A stretch of DNA of 64,000 nt from Planctomycetota bacterium (GTDB taxonomy: Bacteria; Planctomycetota; UBA1135; UBA2386): positions 124,001 to 188,000 of the forward strand of contig JADJPQ010000007.1 of assembly GCA_016713175.1 (NCBI GenBank). Reading direction: 5' to 3'. A model generated the notes under the pieces. The model saw only the letters and a list, made by a program, of their open reading frames with translations, was not told where the DNA came from and searched no databases. Position 1 is the first letter of the stretch. Each line of letters starts with the position of its first letter. The position numbers were made by a program, and so were the translations under genes. Shown here in pieces: positions 15,758 to 23,586 of the stretch.

Positions 15758-18293
15758 GCAAGGCCTCCAGCCAGTCCCCGCTGGTCCGCGGCGGGGCAGG
15801 TTCAAGATTTTCCCATGGATAAGTCGCCTCCGCACTAGGGCGCCAATCGGTATCGGCGGCACCTCCCTGCTGTTGTTGACGCTGCTTGGCGCCGTCCTGC
15901 TGTTCCAACTGAGCAGAACTTCGGCCCCTGATCTGTCGGGCGGCTCCCTGGAAAGCGTGGAGGGTCAGAGGCTCGCGGTAGCGCCCGGCACGGAGCGCCA
16001 GGGCGTTGTCGCGCCGGTTCGCAGCGGACAGCCCGCGTGGAGATTCCAAGTCGTCGAACGCGGCAAGTTGCCGCTTGTGTCCCCGTCGGTGTCCTGTACC
16101 GCCTTCGACGCAAAGGCCGAGTTGGTGCCAGTCGAACCCGAAACGTCGGACGCTGGCTCGAGCCATGGGCTCAAGGAGGAGTTTGACTTTCGGATCGCGA
16201 TGGTCCCTGGTATTCAGCGCCTCATAATTGCAGTTCGCGCGGCGAACATGCCTACGAACTCTTTCAGGGTTGAATTGGACGAGTCACATGCCGAGGGGAC
16301 CACTCGCTTGGTCGTTGGAGCGTATTGTGATCTGGACATTCGGGTCCGATCCAAGGCAGACGGGTCTCCGGTGCCAGCGGCGAGTCTGGTGCTGCACCGA
16401 TGGGCAGGGGATCCGTCGGTCAGTGTGGCGCAGGATTCGCCAATGATCGCAGTCACGGATCCGCAGGGATCGGCTACGCTGCGGCCGGGCGCCGAACGCT
16501 ATCAGGTGAGCTGTAGTGCGCATGGGTTCAAGCCCATTGATCGCGACTTGGAAGTCTCCGGACTACGGCAGGAACTCGTGGTGGAGCTGGAGCCGGGCGA
16601 GCCTCTTGCTACCGGAATGGTGGTTGAGGACGACACCGGGCGCGAGGTTCCAGATGCACGTGTCACGGTGCTCTCTGCCAACTGGAGTCAGGCGACCGGA
16701 AGGCCGGACCTGACTGCGCGGACGGACGATAGAGGTAGATTCACTGTTTCCTTCGACACCAGAATCACATCGGCGGTCCTGGCCAGCGTCAAGGTCGTGC
16801 CGCCGCCATCGCGGACGGATTTGGCGACTCTGTCGACCGATGTGGTGTTCGGATCGCCGAGTCTCGTGTTGCGGATGCTGTCGTCGCGCCCTCGGATCCG
16901 GGTGGTCATCGGCACCGATCGCCGCGACGCACCCATGGAATGGACGGTGGCTACTGCGATGCTGTCGGATGCAGATCCTGCCAAGAAGACCGACTGGAAG
17001 CCGATCGAGCGCGATGCGAATGGTCTGTTCACGGTGCCCGCCGGCGAGAAATGGTACTCGGACGGGTGGTTTCGTCTGACATCGAACGGGCGTACGGTTG
17101 CGACGGCCTATTCGCGCCTGGTCGACCTCCCGTCGGCGGTTGGACCGTTTGGACGAGTGCATGAATGGGCCGCGCCAGAGCCGGTTGCCATCGACGTCGA
17201 AGTGCGGTCGGTGGCGACGAGTGCGCCACTCGCAGGCGCGCTGGTCGAGTTGCTCTTCATGAATGGTGAGATCGAGAACGCCCGGGGTGCTTCTGCGATA
17301 GCGGACTACGATCCGCTTCAACACTTGCCTTGGTTCTCGCGTGTTGCACAGCTCTGCGGGCAGGGAACGACGGATGCGCAGGGGCTCGTACGAGTCGCAA
17401 CAGCGGTTCGGGAGAAGCACTACCTCAGGGCATCGTTGCCCGGGTATCGCACATCGATGGCGATAGTGACGGACAGCCGGCGTGTTGTCATGGATCTGAC
17501 GGCGGTCGGTCACGCCGATGGCGTGTTGGTCGGCTGGAGCGGTCGAGGTGTGATCTGTTCCGTTGTCTCGGGGCAACCCGAGGACGCGGAGCGCTGGACA
17601 CCGGGGCGGCAAGTGGAGTTGAGTGCGGATGGGAAGTTCCGGCTCGTTGGGCACCCGCCCGGCCGCTATGAGCTGCATCTGCGCGAGCCTCAGCTCAACA
17701 TGTTCTGCATCTTGGGGGAGATCGAGGTTGCCAACCCACCGCCGCCGACCGTGACGTTTCGCGTGCCGCAAATGGCGGCGTACCGGGTGGATGTCGCCTC
17801 CACCCAGTTCCGCGTTGGCGACCATCTGCACATGTCTGCGATCGGTGTCGGTGCGTTTCGAGATGTCGCGGTCTCGGAGCCTGGGCATGCGTTTGTGGAT
17901 TTGTGTCCGGGCACCTACCGCGTGGTCAGGGTTCGCGGCAGTGGCGCGGGTGTCTCGGTCGTCTTCGCGACGGACTTGGTGCAAGTGTCCGCGAACGGAC
18001 CAAGAGAGCACCAGTTGGCGTTCGTCGAGCAGTCAGGTCGGGTTCGCCTGATGCGCGGACCGCGGCCTGCCGCGAGTCAGTGGGTACGCACTGAAGGCAT
18101 CAGTGCCGGCGTGGCCATGGCCGCCAGTTACTCGCTGACCGACCAGGACGGCTGGTTGCAGATGACGATGGTGCCGGCTGGAGAATTCGTCTTGATCGGG
18201 GTCGACAAGTTCCTGACTCGTTTCACCGACACTACCGACCGGTGGCGTGTGCGATCGGTCGATCTCGGTGGCTCGGTCGATGCGACGCGGTGA
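15747..18293 (+). CDS. Membrane-anchored protein with carboxypeptidase-regulatory-like domains
   Basis: From ATG 15747 the protein has 848 residues. One membrane segment near the N-terminus ('GIGGTSLLLLTLLGAVLLFQL', about 38-58) follows a basic cytoplasmic stretch, so most of the protein is outside. Several segments look like CarboxypepD_reg/CNA-B-type beta-sandwiches: 'DIRVRSKADGSPVPAASLVLH', 'MVVEDDTGREVPDARVTVL' with 'ARTDDRGRFTVSF', and 'EVRSVATSAPLAGALVEL' with 'GTTDAQGLVRVAT'. The pattern '(V/A)..A.V.L...TD..G...V' repeats in each. Such domains are structural modules in surface proteins. No catalytic domain is visible. Overlap with the lipoprotein gene and shared composition place it in the operon behind the repeat-containing sigma-like gene. 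Confidence 0.7.
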   Translation: MRVRQGLQPVPAGPRRGRFKIFPWISRLRTRAPIGIGGTSLLLLTLLGAVLLFQLSRTSAPDLSGGSLESVEGQRLAVAPGTERQGVVAPVRSGQPAWRFQVVERGKLPLVSPSVSCTAFDAKAELVPVEPETSDAGSSHGLKEEFDFRIAMVPGIQRLIIAVRAANMPTNSFRVELDESHAEGTTRLVVGAYCDLDIRVRSKADGSPVPAASLVLHRWAGDPSVSVAQDSPMIAVTDPQGSATLRPGAERYQVSCSAHGFKPIDRDLEVSGLRQELVVELEPGEPLATGMVVEDDTGREVPDARVTVLSANWSQATGRPDLTARTDDRGRFTVSFDTRITSAVLASVKVVPPPSRTDLATLSTDVVFGSPSLVLRMLSSRPRIRVVIGTDRRDAPMEWTVATAMLSDADPAKKTDWKPIERDANGLFTVPAGEKWYSDGWFRLTSNGRTVATAYSRLVDLPSAVGPFGRVHEWAAPEPVAIDVEVRSVATSAPLAGALVELLFMNGEIENARGASAIADYDPLQHLPWFSRVAQLCGQGTTDAQGLVRVATAVREKHYLRASLPGYRTSMAIVTDSRRVVMDLTAVGHADGVLVGWSGRGVICSVVSGQPEDAERWTPGRQVELSADGKFRLVGHPPGRYELHLREPQLNMFCILGEIEVANPPPPTVTFRVPQMAAYRVDVASTQFRVGDHLHMSAIGVGAFRDVAVSEPGHAFVDLCPGTYRVVRVRGSGAGVSVVFATDLVQVSANGPREHQLAFVEQSGRVRLMRGPRPAASQWVRTEGISAGVAMAASYSLTDQDGWLQMTMVPAGEFVLIGVDKFLTRFTDTTDRWRVRSVDLGGSVDATR

Positions 18294-18333
18294 GGGCGTG
18301 CGGTATGCAAGGCCAGCCAGCCGCCGAGGTGAT

Positions 18334-19197
18334 ATGTTCTCGAGTAGGAACATGAAGCAGTTGTTGTGGCGCGGATCCAACGCTTGCCGGCTGGGCGTGT
18401 GGACGGTCGCCACCGTGGTGATGGCGCTGCTGCCATGCTGCGCGGCCCCACGTCCGTTGCCACCCGTCGCGATCGAAGAACGCGCCGAGCGGATGTGTCG
18501 CCTGATGCCGGACGACGTCGACCGGTGGCATTCGTTCATGGCCGTCGACGAGATCGGCAATGACGTGGTGTGTGCCTTCGGTGGCTGCGGTTCCGTCCAT
18601 CGCACCGCTGCGGATCCGTTCGGTGAGAAAGCGCCGGTGACCGTCGACATCTACGACTACGGCGAAGCTTGCGATCCTGGTGATCTGGGCCGTTGGGGCT
18701 TGGCCGACGCTGCGGTCCACGACGTCCGGAAGTTCGGCGCCGAGTCCTGGGGTGCCCGGCTCGGGCCGGGCGTGGTCGTGGTCGGACGCGAGGATCTGGT
18801 CCGGAAAGTCGTGCAGCGAGCGCTCGACGGGACGAGTTCCAGCCTGGTGGCGAGTGCACGCGACCTGCGCGTGGAGTGGACGTCGACGCAGATCGTGATC
18901 GTCGACTTCGAGAAGCGCGAGGCCAACGACGCGTCGCGGTCGATCGCGATCCGGCGGTGTGCGGCCCAACGGCGACCCGGCGGCCCGCATTGCTTTCAGC
19001 TGACGGTTCGCGGGACGCCGCCTCGATCTGCGGGGGACCTCGTGGCGAGGGTCGTCGGCCAGATGCGATCGGCCACGGTCGAAGTGGCGGAACCGGACCT
19101 GTACGTTGGGCAGGTCGCACTGGATGGACCCCAGGACGACCGGCACTTCGGGTTCCCGCACTTGTTCATGGCCACCTTGGAACTGATGTTCCGATGA
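18334..19197 (+). CDS. Putative lipoprotein, unknown
   Basis: ATG 18334 is preceded by 'gaggtgat', a good ribosome site, and gives 287 residues. The N-terminus has a basic stretch and 'LGVWTVATVVMALLPCCAA', a signal or lipobox-like segment ending in two cysteines. The mature part contains 'ERMCRLMPDDVDRWHSFMAVDEIGNDVVCAFGGCGSV' in the first third and 'GARLGPGVVVVGREDLVRKVVQRAL' in the middle; no family is recognised. It may resemble model-fit style envelope proteins with an alpha/beta fold. The stop overlaps the next start as ATGA. It lies 40 bp after the large membrane protein and in the same direction, so it probably belongs to the same transcript. Confidence 0.6.
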   Translation: MFSSRNMKQLLWRGSNACRLGVWTVATVVMALLPCCAAPRPLPPVAIEERAERMCRLMPDDVDRWHSFMAVDEIGNDVVCAFGGCGSVHRTAADPFGEKAPVTVDIYDYGEACDPGDLGRWGLADAAVHDVRKFGAESWGARLGPGVVVVGREDLVRKVVQRALDGTSSSLVASARDLRVEWTSTQIVIVDFEKREANDASRSIAIRRCAAQRRPGGPHCFQLTVRGTPPRSAGDLVARVVGQMRSATVEVAEPDLYVGQVALDGPQDDRHFGFPHLFMATLELMFR

Positions 19198-20084
19198 CAC
19201 TCACGCGGTCTCGTCGAACAACCCGGTTCGCCTTCGTTGCCTTGTGCGTCGCCGCTGCATGGGCGCTCCTGCTCGTGGGCGACGACAAGGAGCCGACCTC
19301 CGAGCAACTGGGTGCGAAGGCGCCATCGACCGGCCATGCAGAAGCACAGTCGATCCGCGGTGAGCCGGGCGAGGCCGCTGGGATCGCGGCGGAGTTTGCG
19401 AAGGCACTCGAAACGGTGTCGGCCCGACCTGCCGAGCCAAGCGGGGTCTTGCCGTCGCCGGCGGCCACGATCCAGCCCGTTCGCGAAGGGTTGATCTTCG
19501 AGTTCCTGATCCAGGCCCCGACGCATGTCGACGAACGGATGGCCGTCGCGGCGCCAGAACTGAATCCGCGGTGCCAGCCGTTGACCACGGAGTCCGCAGC
19601 CGCGCTCCGTGCCGTGCTGGCGATGCTCCGGCCTGCGGCCGAGCGCTTCGAGAAACTGCGGGAAGACACGATCGTGGCCAACACCAAGGCTGCAGTGGCG
19701 GCTGGTTCGTTGCGCCGCTTGGACGCGGTGGCTCTGTCGCCGGCGGACGAAGCCAGGATCGGCGAAGTGGCTCAGCGGATGCAGCGCCAGTGGAATCGCC
19801 GGCACGATGGTCCGGGGCGGCAGCCGATCGACTTCACCGCTCGAGCCCGCGAGCGTCTGGTCGAGCAGGCGACCGGGCTGCAGGTCGGTCATGTGGATGC
19901 AGCGGGTCGGAAGTATCTCGTCAGCGACAGCGCGTTCCGACCCGTACAGATCCGGGCGTTGTCGGACTACGTCGCGGAGAACTACTTCCGCTGCTTGCTG
20001 AGCTGGAGCCTGCAGTCCGGCCTGATCAGCGACCAGGGGGCCGTGGCCGCACTGGCCGCGTTGCGGGCGCGACTGGACTCCTGA
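19194..20084 (+). CDS. Single-pass membrane protein, unknown
   Basis: ATG 19194 overlaps the previous stop as ATGA and gives 296 residues: a basic start (MTLTRSRRTTR), one hydrophobic segment ('FAFVALCVAAAWALLLVG', about 12-29) and an external part of some 265 residues. That part is mostly helical and charged ('LAMLRPAAERFEKLREDTIVAN', 'RIGEVAQRMQRQWNRRHDG', 'ARERLVEQATGLQVGH'). The order N-terminal anchor followed by amphipathic helices is all that can be said; no family is recognised. It is the last gene of the block that starts at the CCATC repeat and converges on the gene at 20108, 23 bp away. Confidence 0.6.
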   Translation: MTLTRSRRTTRFAFVALCVAAAWALLLVGDDKEPTSEQLGAKAPSTGHAEAQSIRGEPGEAAGIAAEFAKALETVSARPAEPSGVLPSPAATIQPVREGLIFEFLIQAPTHVDERMAVAAPELNPRCQPLTTESAAALRAVLAMLRPAAERFEKLREDTIVANTKAAVAAGSLRRLDAVALSPADEARIGEVAQRMQRQWNRRHDGPGRQPIDFTARARERLVEQATGLQVGHVDAAGRKYLVSDSAFRPVQIRALSDYVAENYFRCLLSWSLQSGLISDQGAVAALAALRARLDS

Positions 20085-20107
20085 CTCGGCGAGCGCGGCG
20101 CCGCCGG

Positions 20108-21031
20108 TCAATCGACGAGTCGGACCAGCACGACCATCAGGTCGTCCGGGCCGAGGAAACGCGGGGTGTCTCGCGGCGTCGCCACGAGCACGGCGCACTG
20201 ACCGCGGCGCAGCGTGCTGCCGGCGGCGAGCCGCCGTTCGGCCCAACTCGGGAGATCGATGCGCACCTTGATCCCATCGCCGACCGTCGTATCGAACTTG
20301 GGAATCGGCATCTGCACGTCATGCCACAGCAGCGACACTTCGACGCCGAGCGAACCGTCGGGCATCGGCGCGCAGAACAGATCGGCGACGGCGCCGGACT
20401 TCAGCGTGCCCGGCACTCTGGCCCAGACCGTTTCGCCGCTCTCGGTGGCCGTGGGCACAACATCGCGGACATAGTCGACGTCGCGAACGTCAGTGGCCTT
20501 GGCGAGACGCCAGGGCCTGGCATCGAGCGTCAACTCGGCGCGAGCCGTCGCCGCCGTTCGCACGGGCGCGAGCATGGTTGCCTGCTCCTCGGTGGCAGGC
20601 AGAACCGCCGCTCTATCGGTCTTGTCCAGCTGCAGCGCCGCAACAATCGCTGCGGACTTCGTGGCCGGGATCCGCAGCAGCTCGAACGACAGCCGCTGTT
20701 CGCTGGCCGTGGCCTTCTGCCAATGGCGGAGCACGGCTTGCCAGTGGTCGAGCTGCGCCCGTGTCCCGAGCAGGGCCAGGTGATCCGGGCCGACGGCAAC
20801 GACGTCGTCTTTGGCCGTCACGGCTGGCTTCGCATGGGCGCGCAGGAACTGTGCGACGTGCGGCCCGAACGGGGTCGCGGCGTGGGCGACGTCGTCGCCG
20901 AGCACGTTGCCGCGGACTCCGTGCAGATCCACGACTTCGAGAAACCGCTCAGGGTCGCGCACCAGGGCCACGGTCGGCCCTTGGGCGCCGAGCGTGGCGA
21001 ACATCAAGGCGGCGGGCAGCCAGCGGAGCAT
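20108..21031 (-). CDS. Secreted protein with secretin-like C-terminal segment
   Basis: The 307-residue protein has a signal peptide (MLRWLPAALMFATLGAQG). The middle contains 'ATASEQRLSFELLRIPATKSAAIV' and the C-terminal third 'GSLGVEVSLLWHDVQMPIPKFDTTVG' then 'LAAGSTLRRGQCAVLVATPRD' and 'DDLMVVLVRLVD'. This order (beta-strand rich block, 'G...L..GQ..vl....', then '..llvlvtp') recalls the N-domain to secretin-core layout of GspD/PilQ-type proteins, but the protein is too short for a complete secretin and lacks the usual multimer motifs. The similarity is weak and I treat the function as unknown. It is transcribed away from the Xre-ImmA gene, across a 307-bp intergenic region. Confidence 0.6.
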   Translation of the reverse strand: MLRWLPAALMFATLGAQGPTVALVRDPERFLEVVDLHGVRGNVLGDDVAHAATPFGPHVAQFLRAHAKPAVTAKDDVVAVGPDHLALLGTRAQLDHWQAVLRHWQKATASEQRLSFELLRIPATKSAAIVAALQLDKTDRAAVLPATEEQATMLAPVRTAATARAELTLDARPWRLAKATDVRDVDYVRDVVPTATESGETVWARVPGTLKSGAVADLFCAPMPDGSLGVEVSLLWHDVQMPIPKFDTTVGDGIKVRIDLPSWAERRLAAGSTLRRGQCAVLVATPRDTPRFLGPDDLMVVLVRLVD

Positions 21032-21243
21032 CGCCGCATTGTCGCCCTTCCCGCCGCAGATCCCGCTGGCGGCCTCGGCCTTCGTGCCGAAGATTGCGGA
21101 TGCGCGACTGCTGCCTCTGTGTCGGTTGGCCCGGTCGTCGCGAGCGGGATCGGTGTGGATGGGCGGGTTTGCTCATGTCCAGTTCTTGGAAGTAGAACTC
21201 GATTACTGTCCTCGTATGTTCGATAAAACGACTTGTCGTGGCA

Positions 21244-21256
21244 GAACAACATGTTC
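21244..21256. promoter_or_regulatory. Inverted repeat GAACA-aca-TGTTC, possible operator
   Basis: This short inverted repeat has 5-bp arms and a 3-bp spacer, the same spacing as the longer palindrome 20 bp downstream. It lies 83 bp before the ATG of the Xre-ImmA gene. It could be a second operator half-site or chance. Confidence 0.35.
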
Positions 21257-21275
21257 AGTGTTCTCTGAAGACGTC

Positions 21276-21296
21276 CGATGGCAGAAACTGCCATCG
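21276..21296. promoter_or_regulatory. Perfect palindrome CGATGGCAG-aaa-CTGCCATCG, probable operator
   Basis: The two arms are 9 bp long and match perfectly around a 3-bp AT spacer. The site is 42 bp upstream of the Xre-ImmA start codon, where the promoter or the leader of that gene should be. Xre-family dimers bind palindromes of this size and commonly repress their own operon, so this is the expected place and form of an autoregulatory operator. As RNA it could also form a 9-bp hairpin, but there is no T-tract after it. Confidence 0.65.
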
Positions 21297-21338
21297 CAAG
21301 TTTACTCTTCTGAACACCTACCAGCCAGAGGCCCTCGC

Positions 21339-22577
21339 ATGACCCTCGACGCCATCCGACTCGGCCAGAGACTCGCGGAAGCACGTTCAATATCAGGACT
21401 TACGCAAGAGCAGGCCGCCGAGCATCTTGCCCTGCCCCGTACTGCCTTGGTCCAGATCGAGGCTGGGCGCCGGTCTGTCTCCACCCTGGAGATCGCCAGG
21501 CTCGCCAAGCTGTACCGGACGCCAGTCGGCGACTTCTTCCAGGAAGGCCCACCGCACGAGGATGACCCGCTGGTCGCTCTTGGTCGCGTCGCGGACGAAC
21601 TGCGCCACGACCTCGCGACCGCAAAGAGCATCCGTGAGTGCGTCGAGATCTTCCGGGAAGGTGCGGTACTCGAGGCGCAGCTCGGGCGGCAGCACTCCCC
21701 ACTCCCGCCGAACTACGCAACGACCGTTCGCACGCAATCGGAGGCCGCCGCCCAGGGCATCGCTGCAGCCAGCCAGGAACGCAACCGACTGGGCCTGGGC
21801 GAGGCGCCGATCGCCGACATGTGCCGGCTCATCTCCGAGCAAGGCATCTGGGCCACGAGCATCCGCCTGGTCGACGGGATCTCAGGGCTCTTCCTCAACC
21901 ATCCGGCGACCGGCGCGGCGATCGTGGTGAATGGCCGGCATGCGCCGGCGCGGAAGCGGTTCTCGTACGCGCACGAGTATGCGCATGCACTGTTCGATCG
22001 CGAGAAGGTCGCCATCGTCACGGCGCGCGAGAACGCAACGGAACTGGTCGAGCGCCGCGCCAACGCCTTCGCGGCGGCGTTCCTGATGCCCCAGCAGGGC
22101 GTTGAAGCACTGTTGCGTTCGATGCACAAGGGTGCCCCGAGCCGGCGCACGCTGGTGTCGTACGACGTCGCCGGCCAAGATCGATCGGAGTGCGAGGAAC
22201 GGACCGCTCCCGGCACGCAAGCGTTGACGTACCGCGAAGCGGCGGCGCTGGCGCTGCACTTCGGGACGAGCTTCGCTGCGGCTTGCTACCGCCTGCGTGA
22301 ACTCGGCCATGTCAACAAGGCGGAACTGGACGCGATGCTGGAGCATGAGCGTTTGGGCCGAGCCTACATGGCTTTCACCAACCTCGACGAGGACATCGAG
22401 AAAGCTCCGGAGCAGGCCACGGCAACCGATGACAGCGACATGGAGCTGATCGGGCAGATGATCCCGCTGATCCTGGAGGCATACTCGCGCGAGGTCATCT
22501 CGCGCGGCAAGGTCAGGGAATTGGCCGCGATGCTCGGGCTGCCGGAGGACAAGATCCTGCAGTTCGCGCTGGACTGA
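21339..22577 (+). CDS. Xre-family regulator fused to ImmA/IrrE-type metallopeptidase
   Basis: From ATG 21339 the protein has 412 residues; the open frame extends much further upstream but without protein-like sequence. Residues about 8-62 form an Xre/Cro helix-turn-helix ('LGQRLAEARSISGLTQEQAA', 'RTALVQIEAGRRSVSTLEI'). A linker leads to the ImmA/IrrE (COG2856-like) protease with 'YAHEYAHALFDRE' (HExxH at 212-216) and the downstream Glu in 'ERRANAFAAAFLMP' (about 238). Known relatives cleave or antagonise repressors (ImmA of ICEBs1, IrrE of Deinococcus) and control mobile-element or stress genes. A C-terminal part (about 290-412) probably senses or regulates. The PIN-domain gene follows after 8 bp. 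The palindrome at 21276-21296 is the likely operator. Confidence 0.9.
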   Translation: MTLDAIRLGQRLAEARSISGLTQEQAAEHLALPRTALVQIEAGRRSVSTLEIARLAKLYRTPVGDFFQEGPPHEDDPLVALGRVADELRHDLATAKSIRECVEIFREGAVLEAQLGRQHSPLPPNYATTVRTQSEAAAQGIAAASQERNRLGLGEAPIADMCRLISEQGIWATSIRLVDGISGLFLNHPATGAAIVVNGRHAPARKRFSYAHEYAHALFDREKVAIVTARENATELVERRANAFAAAFLMPQQGVEALLRSMHKGAPSRRTLVSYDVAGQDRSECEERTAPGTQALTYREAAALALHFGTSFAAACYRLRELGHVNKAELDAMLEHERLGRAYMAFTNLDEDIEKAPEQATATDDSDMELIGQMIPLILEAYSREVISRGKVRELAAMLGLPEDKILQFALD

Positions 22578-22585
22578 GGCGCCCG

Positions 22586-23065
22586 TTGGTCACGGGCGGA
22601 AAGAGACCGACGGGTCGTCAGCTCGTCGTGCTCGACACGAGCGTGCTGCTGAACTTCCTTCGAGTCGGACGTCTGGACCTGCTGGTCGACCTGCCGGGGC
22701 ACGAGTTCCTGGTGACCGACCATGTTCGCGGCGAAGTCACCGACGACGGGAGCTCGCGGATCCTGACGGCGGCGTTGACGGACAAACGACTGCGCGAAGC
22801 ACGCGTGGACGCCCCGGAGGAAGTCCTGGCGTTCGGGCAGCTTGCTGCGGTGCACACGCTCGGGGAGGGAGAGTGCGCGGCGCGGGCTGTGGCGGTGTGT
22901 CGCCGCCTGCCGATCGCCATCGACGACAAGGCGGCGCGCAAGAAGGCGCGGGCGATGTTCGGCTTCGACCAGTTCGTTGGGACCGCGGATCTGGTCGTCG
23001 CGGCGATCCGGGGCGGGCTCGTGGATGTGGACGTGGGCGACCAGATGAAGCGGCCGTCAAAGTAG
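22586..23065 (+). CDS. PIN-domain protein (DUF3368-like), probable ribonuclease partner of the Xre-ImmA protein
   Basis: The 159-residue protein starts at TTG 22586, with 'gaggcg' about 8 bases upstream. The PIN-fold acidic residues are in place: Asp17 in 'VVLDTSVLLNFL', Glu50 in 'RGEVTD', Glu94/96 in 'LGEGECAAR', Asp113/114 in 'AIDDKAARKKA', and the closing motif 'VGTADLVVAAIRGGLVD' seen in DUF3368-type PIN proteins. PIN domains are magnesium-dependent ribonucleases, often toxins of type II toxin-antitoxin systems. The tight spacing with an Xre-ImmA gene suggests a two-gene toxin-antitoxin or stress module in which the Xre part represses and the peptidase part may control one of the partners. 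That functional link is inference. Confidence 0.82.
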   Translation: MVTGGKRPTGRQLVVLDTSVLLNFLRVGRLDLLVDLPGHEFLVTDHVRGEVTDDGSSRILTAALTDKRLREARVDAPEEVLAFGQLAAVHTLGEGECAARAVAVCRRLPIAIDDKAARKKARAMFGFDQFVGTADLVVAAIRGGLVDVDVGDQMKRPSK

Positions 23066-23099
23066 GGAGCGTACCTGCCCTGCTGCCCGCCCCCGGGCC

Positions 23100-23130
23100 G
23101 ACAGGATGCGGGCGCGCCCCCGGCCCTGTC
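23100..23130. terminator. GC-rich hairpin between convergent genes
   Basis: GACAGG at 23100-23105 pairs with CCTGTC at 23125-23130, and the loop contains the self-complementary GGGCGCGCCC (23110-23119). It lies between the 3' end of the PIN gene and the 3' end of the subtilase remnant, where a bidirectional terminator would be expected. No T-tract follows on either strand, so the call is weak. Confidence 0.3.
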
Positions 23131-23545
23131 AGTAGAAGCTGCTCGCCGTATCGATCCGCAACCCGTAATTGACCACCGACACATCGGTCGTCAATTCGAC
23201 CGTGCTGATGACACGGATCGGCGCGCCGCCGCCGGTGCCGTTCTTGTTGGTGACGCACCAGTTGATCGCATTCGCGATCGTGCTGTCATAGGCATTGGGG
23301 AACACGACCAGCGTGTAGAGCGAACAGCCGGACCCGTAGCGGCGGACGATGGCGGCGGTGCCGGTGCCGTGATAGCAGTCGTTGAAGTTCTGCGAATGGA
23401 TGGCGGCGCGTGCTGTAGTTGTAGCCGCCCTTGACGATCGAGTTGGGCAGCGTCGTCGAGCCGCCGAGTTCGGCGCGCAGCAGGTCGAAGTTGGAATCGA
23501 TGATCGTGACCCCGACGCCGGCACCGTCCCGCGCTGCGGGCCGTT
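23129..23545 (-). pseudogene. Subtilase (S8 protease) fragment with frameshift, lacking the catalytic serine
   Basis: On the minus strand one frame reads 'GAGVGVTIIDSNFDLL' (about 23485-23532), the catalytic-Asp segment of subtilases, and continues to 'SIVKGGYNYS'. A second frame, offset by one nucleotide from about 23400-23415, continues with 'HSQNFNDCYHGTGTAAIVRR' (catalytic His in HGTG) and 'ANAINWCVTNKNG', again subtilase-like. The frame then stops at 23129 soon after 'VISTVELTTDVSVVNYG', long before the Gly-Thr-Ser serine motif. The signal peptide and pro-region are absent. So the gene is broken at both ends and by a frameshift. It lies directly behind the sigma-factor gene, in the same direction, where sigma-kinase clusters often carry secreted targets. 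Confidence 0.7.
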
Positions 23546-23586
23546 GACCAGCGCGGGCGGCGTGCCGAGTCGATGGGCCGAGCCGG

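Larger units (their letters stand above)
21032..21338. other. Intergenic region between divergent genes, operator-bearing
   Basis: These 307 bp separate the secreted-protein gene (minus strand) from the Xre-ImmA gene (plus strand). The right half is visibly AT-richer than the genes around it ('tcgataaaacgacttg', 'gcaagtttactcttctgaac'). It contains two inverted repeats, listed separately. No ORF with coding features was seen. Promoters for both genes should lie here; I could not fix a convincing -35/-10 pair. Confidence 0.6.

Noticed and set aside
20083..20121. GACTCG...CGAGTC hairpin between convergent genes as a terminator
   Set aside because: The stem is only 6 bp with a 27-bp loop and no T-tract. 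Too weak to list.
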